Source: Corynebacterium phocae
GTDB taxonomy: Bacteria > Actinomycetota > Actinomycetes > Mycobacteriales > Mycobacteriaceae
Direction: 5' to 3'
Assembly (NCBI RefSeq): GCF_008693075.1
Contig: NZ_VXKJ01000045.1
Span: 1 to 64,000 of the forward strand
Length of the DNA stretch: 64,000 nt
The stretch's first letter is position 1. Every line of letters begins with the position of its first letter. Position numbers and translations under genes: made by a program. Shown here piece after piece: positions 18,047 through 26,800 of this stretch. The notes beneath the pieces were generated by a model. The model ran no database searches. It saw nothing but the letters and a program-made list of their open reading frames with translations, and was not told the DNA's origin.

Positions 18047-18735
18047 TCCTCGCGCACCCACGCTCCGATAACCCCCGGGACCGCCGGTGGCAGCTTCCCC
18101 AGCAACGCCCTGCGGTTGGGTTCCGCCTCAATCTTGGTAGTCACCGCGTGAATCTGCCCCCGCTTGTTCTTGTTCTGATTACCGCGCGCGCCACCAGCCA
18201 TACCGCTGCCCGAGGACCCGGAACCGCTACTGGTAGCACTGGTGTTGATTGCACTCGTGTTGATTGCACCGCTTCCGGCTCCACCATTCAACCCGCCACC
18301 GGAACCACCCAAGCCGCGGCCCGTCCCGCTGCCGCCACCGTTCAACCCGCCACCGGAACCACCCAAGCCGCGGCCGCCGCCAAAGCCTCCTGGACTTGCT
18401 CCCGTCGACCCGACACCACCAGACGGCAGGCGACTTGAGGAACCTACCGCTCCGGTGCCCAAGCCAGCCCTTCCCAGTCCATTCAAGTTACTTCCCGCCA
18501 CCTGCCGTCCAGCACCCAGCGCACCGGCCGGGAACCCGCTGCGGAATCCATTACCTCCCTGCCCGTTGCCGGCTGCTCCTGCCCCGTAATCCGTAGTACC
18601 GGCACTCCAGCCACTGCCCGGCCGGGGCGAAGCGCCAGAAACCAGCCCCGGGACACCACCAGCGGTTGCCGCATTCCCACCACCAAGGCTTAAGCCGGCA
18701 CCGGCTGATACGCCCGGCGGTGGACTTGCAAGCAC
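18031..18735 (-). CDS. Glycine-rich repeat protein, possible frameshifted C-terminal part of the upstream protein
   Basis: 234 aa from a GTG at 18735 with AGGG close upstream. Residues 1-185 are Gly/Ser/Ala-rich with an 18-residue repeat containing RGLGGSGGGLNGG; the last 45 residues are ordinary and basic (KNKRGQIHAVTTKIEAEPN, then LPPAVPGVIGAWVRE). The frame is open upstream through 18786 back to a TGA near 18826, covering the end of the 365-aa gene in the -1 frame, and the Gly-rich character (GGLGGSGSGLGDFG) is already present there. So either this is a separate short-leader gene or one protein split by an indel or frameshift. No signal peptide. Function unknown. Confidence 0.55.
   Translation of the reverse strand: MLASPPPGVSAGAGLSLGGGNAATAGGVPGLVSGASPRPGSGWSAGTTDYGAGAAGNGQGGNGFRSGFPAGALGAGRQVAGSNLNGLGRAGLGTGAVGSSSRLPSGGVGSTGASPGGFGGGRGLGGSGGGLNGGGSGTGRGLGGSGGGLNGGAGSGAINTSAINTSATSSGSGSSGSGMAGGARGNQNKNKRGQIHAVTTKIEAEPNRRALLGKLPPAVPGVIGAWVREDQGRT
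18239..18268. repeat. 15-bp tandem repeat in the Gly-rich gene
   Basis: Two consecutive 15-base units containing GTGTTGATTGCAC encode the repeated peptide AINTS/AINTS. In-frame short tandem repeats like this expand and contract by slippage. Confidence 0.7.
18287..18375. repeat. Two exact 35-bp direct repeats at 54-bp spacing
   Basis: The 35-base segment at 18287-18321 recurs unchanged at 18341-18375. The 54-base period is an exact multiple of three and encodes an 18-residue Gly-rich repeat in the overlapping minus-strand gene. Confidence 0.85.
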
Positions 18736-18785
18736 AGTCCCTGCCGAATGAGTGCCAAAATCACCCAGACCCGAACCACTGCCTC

Positions 18786-19883
18786 CTAGACCACCGTGGG
18801 CTCTCGGCTGGCCTGCACAGCGCGATCAAACAACCCTTGCTGCTCGGGCGGCATTCCCACGCCCGCAACTGGCCGGATTTGACCATCAGCTACCTCAAAC
18901 GACCCCGGCCCCAGTTCACCCTGGGCTGCGGCTTCCACTAGAGCCTCGGGCCACGTCACTTCCTCGATATCTAATCCTTGGGTGTAGCCGGCATGGCCAT
19001 TCAGCCCGACTTCCACATCTTGCCCGCCTGCGCCTAGCCCGAATTCGGAGATTAACTCCCCGCCGCTGGGCAAGGAGGCGTCCACAGCCTGTTGCAAGTT
19101 GCGCTGCACCCGTGCTGCCGCCGCCTTTTCCGCCAGTTTCCTTTCAGCGGGATCCTCAATCTGGCTAATCACCGAAGCATCCATCGCGGCAAAGATACTG
19201 GCGTTGATGGTTAACCCAGCGAAAGCCGCGGTCCGCCCCGCCATTGATTCCGCATTTGTGGCAAACACCCGTGCCGCTGCAACCGTTTGCTCAATTCTAT
19301 TGACACCGGCGGTCACCGCCTCACCCTCATTTTCTGCTTGCACCTGGCCAATTATTGCCTCAAGCTCACTGGCCGCCGCCCGTGCTGCCTGTGACAGATC
19401 CGACCAGCTATCGACAGAAGCAGTCATCTGCCCGATGTCGATAGCTGAGACTTGACCCGCAACTGCCAAGAAGTCAGACCCATCAACCTGGACAATAGGT
19501 TTATGGAAGTGCACCGGCCGCACTCCGGATTCGGGTTCCACCGCAAACGGGAGGTTCTCCGCCACTGCGGAAACCTGCCCGGCAACTGCGTCCAGGCCAA
19601 TAACGTTCATCAAATCCTGTTCATGAACCATCGTCCGCAGCGTTGTAAACATCTGGCCAAACCACACCACTTCATCAGCCAGAGATCCGACCACCGCCGT
19701 CGCTGACCCCGGATCAGCGCGCAAAAGGCGGCCGTGAATATCCCCCGCCTCTGAGAACCCGGCAATGCTGGATACGCCAGAGTCCAAAGTCCCGACGGTC
19801 CCCTCCGCCAAAAGACAAAGATACCCCACGATTCCTGAGCAACTATGGACAGCGGCGCTCATTGATTCAGAATTGTTAAGCAT
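18786..19883 (-). CDS. Alpha-helical protein of unknown function (possibly PPE/WXG100-like)
   Basis: 365 aa from ATG 19883, which has GGAGGA five bases upstream and directly follows the stop of the lipoprotein gene; the frame to 19985 lies inside that gene. No signal peptide. It is Ala-rich and mostly helical: residues about 195-260 (SWSDLSQAARAAASELEAIIGQV, then NRIEQTVAAARVFATNAESMAGRTAAF) have heptad-like spacing as in WXG100/PPE helical hairpins, although the W-x-G turn reads NEG and no clear YxxxD/E export signal was found. The end (MPPEQQGLFDRAVQASRE) runs into a Gly-rich frame. DUF3558 lipoproteins next to PPE-like genes are known in other actinobacteria, which supports but does not prove the idea. 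Confidence 0.6.
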   Translation of the reverse strand: MLNNSESMSAAVHSCSGIVGYLCLLAEGTVGTLDSGVSSIAGFSEAGDIHGRLLRADPGSATAVVGSLADEVVWFGQMFTTLRTMVHEQDLMNVIGLDAVAGQVSAVAENLPFAVEPESGVRPVHFHKPIVQVDGSDFLAVAGQVSAIDIGQMTASVDSWSDLSQAARAAASELEAIIGQVQAENEGEAVTAGVNRIEQTVAAARVFATNAESMAGRTAAFAGLTINASIFAAMDASVISQIEDPAERKLAEKAAAARVQRNLQQAVDASLPSGGELISEFGLGAGGQDVEVGLNGHAGYTQGLDIEEVTWPEALVEAAAQGELGPGSFEVADGQIRPVAGVGMPPEQQGLFDRAVQASREPTVV

Positions 19884-19884
19884 T

Positions 19885-20499
19885 TCAGTCCTCCATCCGA
19901 AAAAGCTCGCTAAGGACGCGAGCAGGGACCTCGCAGAATGTTTTGCCGCTTGGTTGCAGATCAACGTTTGTATACGCAACCCCAACGGTCCCTCTGGTGG
20001 TTTCCACCAGGGCTTCGCAATCAGCCTCAGTAACGTACACCGGGTTGCGTGTAACTACTGCTCCGTGAAACCCGGGAACCTCGCTTTCAACATCAAGACC
20101 GAGGACGGTGACCCAATCCTGAAGTGAGACAGGTTTGGTTCCAATCATTAAAGCTCCCCCCTTGCTGTCCCAGTTATTTACCGTGAACAAACACGCCCCT
20201 GGCATCAAGTATTCCGGGCCGTTGCGGTCAATCTCAATCCCCAACGCATCCTCTACTTCCACCGGAATATCACGGCAAGGCTGAAACAACTCATCAGGTG
20301 CCAAAGACTCATCAAAAGGCCCCAGCTCCGGCATGGACCACGTATCCCACACACTAGGCTCAACGGCCCGAGTTGAGGCCGGCACCGCTTCAATAGTTCC
20401 GGCCCGGGACGCTTCTGTCCGCGCAGTGGACTCCGCCCCGCACGCCCCCAACAACGACGTGGCACCTACTACGGCCACCGCTAAATAAACTAACTTCAC
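19885..20499 (-). CDS. DUF3558-type lipoprotein (copy 1)
   Basis: 204-aa lipoprotein with GTG start at 20499 and GGGGGAG five bases before it. Signal peptide MKLVYLAVAVVGATSLLGAC ends in lipobox LGAC. The mature part has four more Cys (PCRDIP, ACLFTV, DCEALV, FCEVP) and the layout of actinobacterial DUF3558 lipoproteins (DPCxxL-like motif near the N-terminus, GCxW/ACLF strand). Its stop is one base from the start of the 365-aa gene, so both are co-translated. It is a tandem paralogue of the next gene. An AT-rich promoter-like stretch (TATACT on the minus strand at 20513-20518) lies just upstream. Confidence 0.78.
   Translation of the reverse strand: MKLVYLAVAVVGATSLLGACGAESTARTEASRAGTIEAVPASTRAVEPSVWDTWSMPELGPFDESLAPDELFQPCRDIPVEVEDALGIEIDRNGPEYLMPGACLFTVNNWDSKGGALMIGTKPVSLQDWVTVLGLDVESEVPGFHGAVVTRNPVYVTEADCEALVETTRGTVGVAYTNVDLQPSGKTFCEVPARVLSELFRMED
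20261..20491. repeat. Near-identical duplicated segment, copy 1
   Basis: These 231 bases match 21031-21261 with only two differences. They encode the signal peptide and N-terminal half of the lipoprotein. The 3' halves of the two genes are much more diverged, so the identity is local. Confidence 0.9.
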
Positions 20500-20654
20500 A
20501 ATCTCTCCCCCGAGTATATAAATTATCGACTTTTAAAAAATATTAACTCAACACAACTCAATTTGAAATGACTCACCTCACACCCAAGGACGCTAACCGC
20601 CCACCTTCAAAAGCTGTGCAGCGCAAACCTCGAGACACAAGAGCACCTAGCGTT

Positions 20655-21269
20655 TTAGCCATCCATCCGGAAAAGCTCGCTAAGAATACGAGCAGGGACC
20701 TCGCAGAATGTTTCGCCGCTTGGCCGGGGATTTATGGAAAAATATGAAACCTCGACCGTCCCTCGTACAGTTTCCACCAAGGCTTGACAGCCGGCCTCGG
20801 GCGCTAACTGCGGGTCACGGGTGATTACCGCCCCAGGAAACCCCGGAATTTCACCTTCAACATCGAGACCGAGGACGGTGACCCATACATCGAGTGAACT
20901 GGGCTTGGTCCCGATCATCAGAGATGCCCCCTTACTGTCCCAGCCCTCAACCCTGAGAAAGCACATCACGGGCATCAAGTATTCCGGGCTATTGCGGTCA
21001 ATCTCAATCCCCAACGCCTCATCAACCTCCACCGGAATATCACGGCAAGGCTGAAACAACTCATCAGGTGCCAAAGACTCATCAAAAGGCCCCAGCTCCG
21101 GCATGGACCACGTATCCCACACACTAGGCTCAACGGCCCGAGTTGAGGCCGGCACCGCTTCAATAGTTCCGGCCCGGGCCGCTTCTGTCCGCGCAGTGGA
21201 CTCCGCCCCGCACGCCCCCAACAACGACGCGGCACCTACTACGGCCACCGCTAAATAAACTGATTTCAC
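20655..21269 (-). CDS. DUF3558-type lipoprotein (copy 2)
   Basis: 204-aa paralogue of the neighbouring lipoprotein. GTG 21269 (MKSVYLAVAVVGAASLLGAC) is used because it is the position equivalent to the start of copy 1 and has GGGGGAG five bases before it; in-frame ATG 21272 and GTG 21275 lie too close to that site. Lipobox LGAC and the same Cys pattern are present. The first 85 or so residues are almost the same as in copy 1; the C-terminal half differs (for example NPRPSGETFCEVPARILSELFRMDG against DLQPSGKTFCEVPARVLSELFRMED). First gene of a four-gene minus-strand cluster. Confidence 0.78.
   Translation of the reverse strand: MKSVYLAVAVVGAASLLGACGAESTARTEAARAGTIEAVPASTRAVEPSVWDTWSMPELGPFDESLAPDELFQPCRDIPVEVDEALGIEIDRNSPEYLMPVMCFLRVEGWDSKGASLMIGTKPSSLDVWVTVLGLDVEGEIPGFPGAVITRDPQLAPEAGCQALVETVRGTVEVSYFSINPRPSGETFCEVPARILSELFRMDG
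21031..21261. repeat. Near-identical duplicated segment, copy 2
   Basis: Second copy of the 231-base segment, 770 bases from the first, with two mismatches. The matching 5' regions and a shared short 3' end around a diverged middle point to a tandem gene duplication with later gene conversion or selection. Confidence 0.9.
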
Positions 21270-21576
21270 CATCACTCCCCCGAGTATTTAACTTCTTCAC
21301 TTCTCCAGGCGACAGGTAGACCTGAGTTTGAAAAATATCTTATAGCTTCAAGTATGCACCACACCGGTGCTTTTGTCACCCCACTGCTAAACCCGCCAGA
21401 GGCCTTGGCCGGGTGTAGCCACACCGCAGCAAAAGCCATCTGGTAGTTGACCGGGCCTGAAATCTGAAGGTTTTTCCGTGGCAGTGCCGGAGGACCAGAA
21501 GATTGAGTTTGAGCTTATTTCAAGGAGGTACAGGTAGTGTGGGGGAAAATTCAACCTTTAAGGAGCCCCCCACCTC
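21270..21576. other. Intergenic region between lipoprotein copy 2 and the SDR gene
   Basis: This 307-base gap carries the divergent promoters. The minus-strand side has AAATACTCGGGGGAG before lipoprotein copy 2; the plus-strand side has AAGGAG before the SDR start. A short open stretch ending SRRYR at 21537 has a GTG but no good ribosome site before it and is not called. No RNA gene or large repeat was seen. Confidence 0.5.
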
Positions 21577-23118
21577 ATGGATACTTCATCCACAGATGCA
21601 CAACCGCCACTAGAGCAAGCGGATCACTCGGACCGCCGCATCCTGGTCACCGGGGCCACCGGCTACGTTGGCGGCCGGCTTATTCCGGCACTTGTTGACG
21701 CGGGTTTTACCGTCCGCGCCACCAGCCGTAGCGTAGATTCACTCAAGCGCTTCGATTGGTTCGATGACGTTGAGCACGCGGCGGCCGACCTCAACAACTA
21801 CGAAGACATCACCAAGGCCGTCGAAGACGTAGACGTTCTTTATTATCTGGTCCACTCCATGGGCAAAGCAAAAGACTTTGAGAAGGAAGAGGCAGAGATT
21901 GCTGAAAATATAGCGCGCGCAGCGGAGGCTGCGGGTGTACGGCAGATTGTCTATCTCTCCGGGCTCATCCCCCCAGACGCCGAATTAGAAAGCTTATCCA
22001 AACACATGCGCTCGCGCGAACGCGTTGCCAGGATCCTGCTGGATTCCCCTGTGGATACCATCGTGCTCCGGGCAGCGACCCTCATCGGTTCCGGATCGGC
22101 TTCTTTCGAAATCATCCGCCACCTGTCGGACCGATTGCCCATCATGGTCACGCCTCACTGGATCAACAACAAGATTGAGCCAATATCTATCCGCGACGCC
22201 ATCTACTACTTGGCGCACTGCGCGGACTTGGACCAAGGATACAACCGCGGCTACGACATTGGCGGCGGTCGCGTGTATAAATTCAAGCAGCTGCTGAGCC
22301 TGTTCGGGAAACAACGCGGCCACCGCAACCGGATCTATTCTTTGCCGTTCCGCCTGCCATTGGACACCCTCTCAGGTGCGTGGATAGCGCTGGTTACCCC
22401 GGCACCCTTCGGGATAGCTAAGCCACTGGCACAGTCCATGGCTGAGGATGCAGTGACCCACAACGATGACATCAACGAGATTATCCCCGTCCCGGAGGGC
22501 GGCCTCTTAGACTACCCAGACTCCGTAAAACTGGCGTTGGAGCGCCGCAGCGAGGATAACGTTGCCACCTCCTGGCTGGATTCTTGGCGTAAATCTGACG
22601 ATAATCCCGCAGAGCTACTCCCCTCTGACCCACAGTGGGCGGGCCAGACCGTGTACAAAGACACCAGGACTAAGGACGTCGATGCCCCCGCTGAGAAACT
22701 CTGGGCAGTAATTGAGGGGATCGGCGGCGACCACGGCTGGTATTCCACCTCGGCGTTGTGGAAGATCCGCGGTGTGCTTGACCGGCTGGTGGGAGGACCA
22801 GGCCTGGGAGGCCGCCGTAACCCCAACAAACTCTCTAAAGGCGACCGTATTGACTGGTGGCGCGTGGAATACATCGACGCACCAAACACGCTGGTGCTGC
22901 GAGCAGAAATGAGACTAGACGGCCATGCGTGGCTGGAGCTTGAGGCGGAGGACAACGGGGATGGCACCTCCGTCTACCACCAGACAGCGCACTACGTTCC
23001 GGCTACCTGGTTGGGGCACCTGTATTGGTGGGTAATCGCACCGTTCCACACGTTCGTGTTCCCAGTGATGGCCGCCAACATTGCGGCCGCGGCGGCCGCA
23101 ACCGAAAAAGACAAGTAA
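21577..23118 (+). CDS. Atypical SDR (NmrA-like) fused to a DUF2867 domain
   Basis: 513-aa two-domain protein. Residues about 20-300 are an NAD(P)-binding Rossmann fold of the extended/atypical SDR type: VTGATGYVGGRL (GxxGxxG), acidic AAADLNNYED, YYLVHSMG and QIVYLSGLIP. Residues about 340-505 form a DUF2867 START-like domain (WRVEYIDAPNTLVLRAEMRLDG, YHQTAHYVPATWLGHLYWW). ATG 21577 has AAGGAG eleven bases upstream. A few homologues are annotated as nucleoside-diphosphate-sugar epimerases or complex I-like subunits, but the substrate is unknown. Its stop lies directly against that of the convergent membrane protein gene. Confidence 0.85.
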   Translation: MDTSSTDAQPPLEQADHSDRRILVTGATGYVGGRLIPALVDAGFTVRATSRSVDSLKRFDWFDDVEHAAADLNNYEDITKAVEDVDVLYYLVHSMGKAKDFEKEEAEIAENIARAAEAAGVRQIVYLSGLIPPDAELESLSKHMRSRERVARILLDSPVDTIVLRAATLIGSGSASFEIIRHLSDRLPIMVTPHWINNKIEPISIRDAIYYLAHCADLDQGYNRGYDIGGGRVYKFKQLLSLFGKQRGHRNRIYSLPFRLPLDTLSGAWIALVTPAPFGIAKPLAQSMAEDAVTHNDDINEIIPVPEGGLLDYPDSVKLALERRSEDNVATSWLDSWRKSDDNPAELLPSDPQWAGQTVYKDTRTKDVDAPAEKLWAVIEGIGGDHGWYSTSALWKIRGVLDRLVGGPGLGGRRNPNKLSKGDRIDWWRVEYIDAPNTLVLRAEMRLDGHAWLELEAEDNGDGTSVYHQTAHYVPATWLGHLYWWVIAPFHTFVFPVMAANIAAAAAATEKDK

Positions 23119-23466
23119 TTAAGTTTCGGTGGCGGTTGCCCGCTGGTACCACAACGCTATGACCAAGGCGGTGAACAGGATGAGGTTCAAAATCCTGGTC
23201 AGAGCGGAGGGGGCCACGAAGGTGACCGCCAGTGCGAATACCACGGCAGGAATGCCGTAGGCCATGGTGGCGCGGAAGTGCTTGGCCACCACCAAAAAGC
23301 CCAGACCACTTGCTCCAATGAGCAGTGGCAGGGCCGCGATGAAGATGTTGTCCGTGCGGGTCGCGGTCTCTTCTTCAAGGTAGACGGACAGCAGCGTGCA
23401 TCCGGCGAACAGAAGCAGAAAGCAGACGGTCCCCCAGACGGCGTTGCTTTTCGATATCTGTTGCAT
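23119..23466 (-). CDS. Small membrane protein of unknown function
   Basis: 115 aa with four predicted membrane helices (about residues 10-28, 40-60, 66-86 and 92-108). ATG 23466 has GGGAG about nine bases upstream (AAGGGAGATCAAAAAATG). No enzyme motif is visible. It abuts the SDR gene stop-to-stop with no spacer and no obvious terminator between them, so the mRNAs may overlap. I do not recognise a named family. Confidence 0.7.
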   Translation of the reverse strand: MQQISKSNAVWGTVCFLLLFAGCTLLSVYLEEETATRTDNIFIAALPLLIGASGLGFLVVAKHFRATMAYGIPAVVFALAVTFVAPSALTRILNLILFTALVIALWYQRATATET

Positions 23467-23549
23467 TTTTTGATCTCCCTTCTTGCGACAACTGGTGCCA
23501 CCGAGGATACCGGTCTACGGGGGGAGTCAAGGGATTTTGGCAAAACGAA

Positions 23550-23569
23550 ACCCCCTCCGGAGAGGGGGT
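23550..23569 (-). terminator. Terminator of the initiator tRNA gene
   Basis: ACCCCCTC pairs with GAGGGGGT around a 4-base loop. On the minus strand it follows the tRNA CCA end by eleven bases and leads into TTCGTTTTG. Confidence 0.85.
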
Positions 23570-23580
23570 AACGTGGAAGT

Positions 23581-23657
23581 TGGTAGCGGGGACAGGATTT
23601 GAACCTGCGACCTCTGGGTTATGAGCCCAGCGAGCTACCGAGCTGCTCCACCCCGCG
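23581..23657 (-). tRNA. Initiator tRNA-fMet (CAT anticodon)
   Basis: 77 nt including an encoded CCA. On the minus strand it begins CGCGGGGTGGAGCAG and ends CCCCGCTACCA. The anticodon loop is CTCATAA flanked by the three G-C pairs (GGG/CCC) that define initiators. Bases 1 and 72 are C and T, an unpaired end as in other actinobacterial initiators (C-A in E. coli), which allows formylation. D-arm AGCTCGGTAGCT and T-loop GGTTCAAATCC are intact. Confidence 0.96.
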
Positions 23658-23685
23658 TCGGATGAACTTCCATTCATCTTCACTG

Positions 23686-23706
23686 GCAAGGAAGTGACTT
23701 CCTTGC
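23686..23706. repeat. Short palindrome in the 5' leader of the initiator tRNA
   Basis: GCAAGGAAG and CTTCCTTGC are perfectly complementary around a 3-base centre. It lies between the tRNA promoter and the mature 5' end, so the precursor RNA would form a hairpin about 28 bases ahead of the RNase P site. Confidence 0.55.
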
Positions 23707-23720
23707 TGGCGACTCAAGTA

Positions 23721-23748
23721 ACTATACAGACCTTGCCAAGAAAGGCAA
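23721..23748 (-). promoter_or_regulatory. Promoter of the initiator tRNA
   Basis: On the minus strand a TTGCCT -35 is followed after 16 bases by TATAGT as -10 (23721-23726). Both match sigma-A well and sit about 65 bases before the tRNA. Confidence 0.65.
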
Positions 23749-23751
23749 AAT

Positions 23752-23788
23752 CGCCCGGTCACCGCAGTTTTATTGCGGTGCCCGGGCG
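23752..23788 (-). terminator. Terminator of the UPF0182 gene
   Basis: CGCCCGG..ACCGCA pairs with TGCGGT..CCGGGCG around a short T-rich loop, followed on the minus strand by GATTTTGCC. It lies 24 bases beyond the UPF0182 stop. Confidence 0.85.
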
Positions 23789-23811
23789 ACTTACGCTCGT
23801 TTAGCTGGGTC

Positions 23812-26800
23812 CTAGGACTCTTCTACATCCTCGGCCTTGGGCTTGTCAGCGGCATCTGTGCCGGCCGCTGGGTTGGTGAGCGCCTGATAGTCGGCTACCG
23901 CCCTATCCAGTGCGTCGAGCGCGCGTCCGTACTCCTCATGGGTGCCGGAACGAGCGGTCTCGATACCGCGCAAGGCGTCGTTGATGCGGGCTATTGCCTC
24001 ACCCTCATCACTGGCCGCCGGGGCGGAGGCTGGTTGGTTATCCACGGGGGCATCGGCGGGCTTTGCCTTATCGGGCTTGGTGCCATCCAGCTCCTCAATA
24101 TCCTGCGCCTCCTTGGGGTCAATACCCACCTGGGCTAGCGCCTCGGAAATTGAGGGAGCGTAACCAATAGCGCCGTTGTAGGACACCAGTACGCGCAGCA
24201 ACTTAGGGAACGCCGATTCCTGATCCTTGCGCTTGGAGTAAATAGGCTCCAAGTAGAGGATGGAACCATTGCCAATGGGAAGGGCCAGTAGATTGCCGTA
24301 CTCCAAATCATTGGTGCTCTTCCACAGCGAGCGGTCACGGGCCACCTGGTCAGATGACATCATGGCGTCCTGGACCTGCTTAGGGCCTTGGGTCTGGGTA
24401 TTGGTGGGCAGCACGCGCACGGTGATCTTGCCGTAATTCTCCGGATCGGACTGCACCGTCATGTGGGCGGCCAGGAACTCACGGCTAAAGCCACGGAAGG
24501 TGGTGATCAGCTGGAAGGAGGGCTCGTTGGTTTCCGGATCAGCGGCCATGACGTAGTACGGCGGCTGGTTAAGAGCAACGGTTCCCTCCGGGGAATTGGG
24601 ATCTTCTGGCACGGACCAGAAGGCGTCGTTGGTGAAGAACACCGCCGGGTCATCGATGTGATAACGGGCCAGCAGGTTGCGCTGCACCTTGAACATATCC
24701 TGTGGGTAGCGCAGGTGGGACTGCAGTTCCGCGGAGATTTCCGTCTTGGGCTTGACCACATCTGGGAACACACCGCGCCAGGCCTTCAACACGGGGTCCT
24801 CGGTATCAAACTCATACAGGGTCACGGAGCCGTCATAGGCGTCAACCGTGGCCTTTACAGAGTTGCGGATATAGCCCACGTTGTCATTAACCAAACGCTG
24901 GGTGGTTCCGTCCGGGTTCAGGGAGTCAACGGTGGTCTCCGCCAGCTGGGTACGCTGCGCATAAGGCAGCGCGGACAAGGTGGTGTAGCCGTCCACAATC
25001 CACTTGATGCGGCCGTCAATTACCGCCGGGTAAGTGCTGGAGTCGGTGGTCAGCCATGGGGCTACCTGTTCCACGCGCTGGCGGGGGTCGCGGTCGTAGA
25101 GGATCTGCGAGCTTTCTCCCACGCGGTCGGACAGTAAGAACTTCAGCTCACCGTACTTGGCGGCATAAGCGGCACGGTCCCAAATTTTGCCAATGGACAC
25201 GCCGCCGGTGCCGTCGTAGGTGTAGTTGGAGTTATCAGTGTCGTACTCAACCGGCTGGTCACCGGTTTGTCCCACGATGGCATAATCCAGGCCGTCGCGC
25301 GCGGAAGCGATAACCGGGCCAAAGTAGGTGCGTGGCTGTTCGACCTTGATACCAAGGGAGTCCTCAACATTTTGGGTCTCCCCCACGCCCTCAGACTTCT
25401 TGCCGGCCTGGGTTTGCAGGTCTGCGACCGTGAACACGGGGAAGCCACCACGGGTAGAACCGGCGTCACGCGCCACGGCGTCTACCTTATTGGCTTCCGC
25501 CGCAATAAACCCGTTACCGTGCGTGTACACGGTGTGGCGGTTAATCCAGTTGAGCTGGTTTTCGCTCAAGGCGTTGGGATCAAGCTCACGGGCAGCAACC
25601 ACAAAGTCGCGCATTTCCCCATCGGTTTCGTAGCGGTCCATGGACAACGTGTCCGGGAAACCGTAGAAGTTACGCAGCTGCTGCATCTGGGTGAAGGTGT
25701 CACTCAGGATATCGGGATCCAGCAGGCGCAGGTTAGAGATAGTGGCGGAGTCTTCCGCCACCTCCTGCTTAGTGGCCTCACGTGCGCCCCAATCTTCCAC
25801 GTAGTCAACCTCTTCATCGGTAATTCCGTAGGCGTAGCGGGTGGCCTCAATATTGCGGGAGATGGACTCCGCTTCTTTGGACTGACGGTTTGGCGTAACG
25901 GAGAACTGCTCCATCATCATGGGCCAAGCCGTACCGATAACCAACGAGGAAAGCAGCATCAACACTACTGCCAGCCCCGGGATACGCAGGTCCTTGACCA
26001 CAATAGCCATGAAGAAGGCCACCGCCACAAACACGCCGATGATCATCAAAATGATCTTGGCCGGCAGGTACGCATTCAAGTCTGTATAAGACGCACCGGT
26101 GAAAGTAGAGTGCTGGTTAAACATCAATGAGTAGCGGTCAAACCAGTACCCGGCTACCTGCAGGAGCATCCAGATGCCGGCGGTGACAGATAGCTGCACG
26201 CGCGCAGCCTTAGTCAGCCCGCCCCGGACGCCGGACGCTTGGGAACCAATGCGAATTCCGCCCAAGACGTAATGCCCGGCCAGCGCAATGAGCAGGCACA
26301 AAATGGCCAGCATGGACAAGCTGTCCAAGACGGTTTGGATAACCGGCAACTGGAAAGCATAGAACCCAAGGTCATGCCCAAATTGGGGATCCTTGACGCC
26401 AAAGGGCTGGGAGTTCAAAAACAGCAGTATGGAGCGCCAGCCCGACTGCAAAATTACGCCGGCACCAATGCCAACAATCAGCGGAAGGTAGGTTAAGAAA
26501 GTCTTGACCGTCTTTTCAATCGACTGCCGGTAGGCATAAACCGGGGAGTTCAAGTCACCTAAACCAAGATCCAAAGTGTCCGGCCTGCCCCGCCAGACAA
26601 AGAACGCGGCTATGGCCACAATGGCGGCCGCAAAAAGCGCACCCACCAGGAAGATGACCAGCCGGGATACAACAGTGATGGTAAAGACGTCACGGTAATC
26701 AATTGCGCCAAACCACCTCCAGTCCGTATAAAAGCCCACCAGCATTGGACCTAGGAACATCACGAACGCAGCGACTAGTGCGATCATGCTAAAGGCCTTC

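Noticed and set aside
18287-18375. Direct 35-bp repeats considered as a CRISPR-like array
   Set aside because: Only two copies, spacer within coding sequence, period divisible by three, no leader or cas genes.
18148-18589. Pro/Ala-rich plus-strand frames opposite the Gly-rich gene
   Set aside because: Antisense of Gly codons (GGN read as NCC) produces Pro/Ala-rich peptides. The low-complexity composition is explained by that.
21475-21537. Short open stretch ending SRRYR before the SDR gene
   Set aside because: About 20 codons from a GTG with no good ribosome site; no known small-protein pattern.
25267-26130. 287-codon plus-strand frame opposite UPF0182
   Set aside because: Shadow of the UPF0182 coding strand; no motif, no start context.
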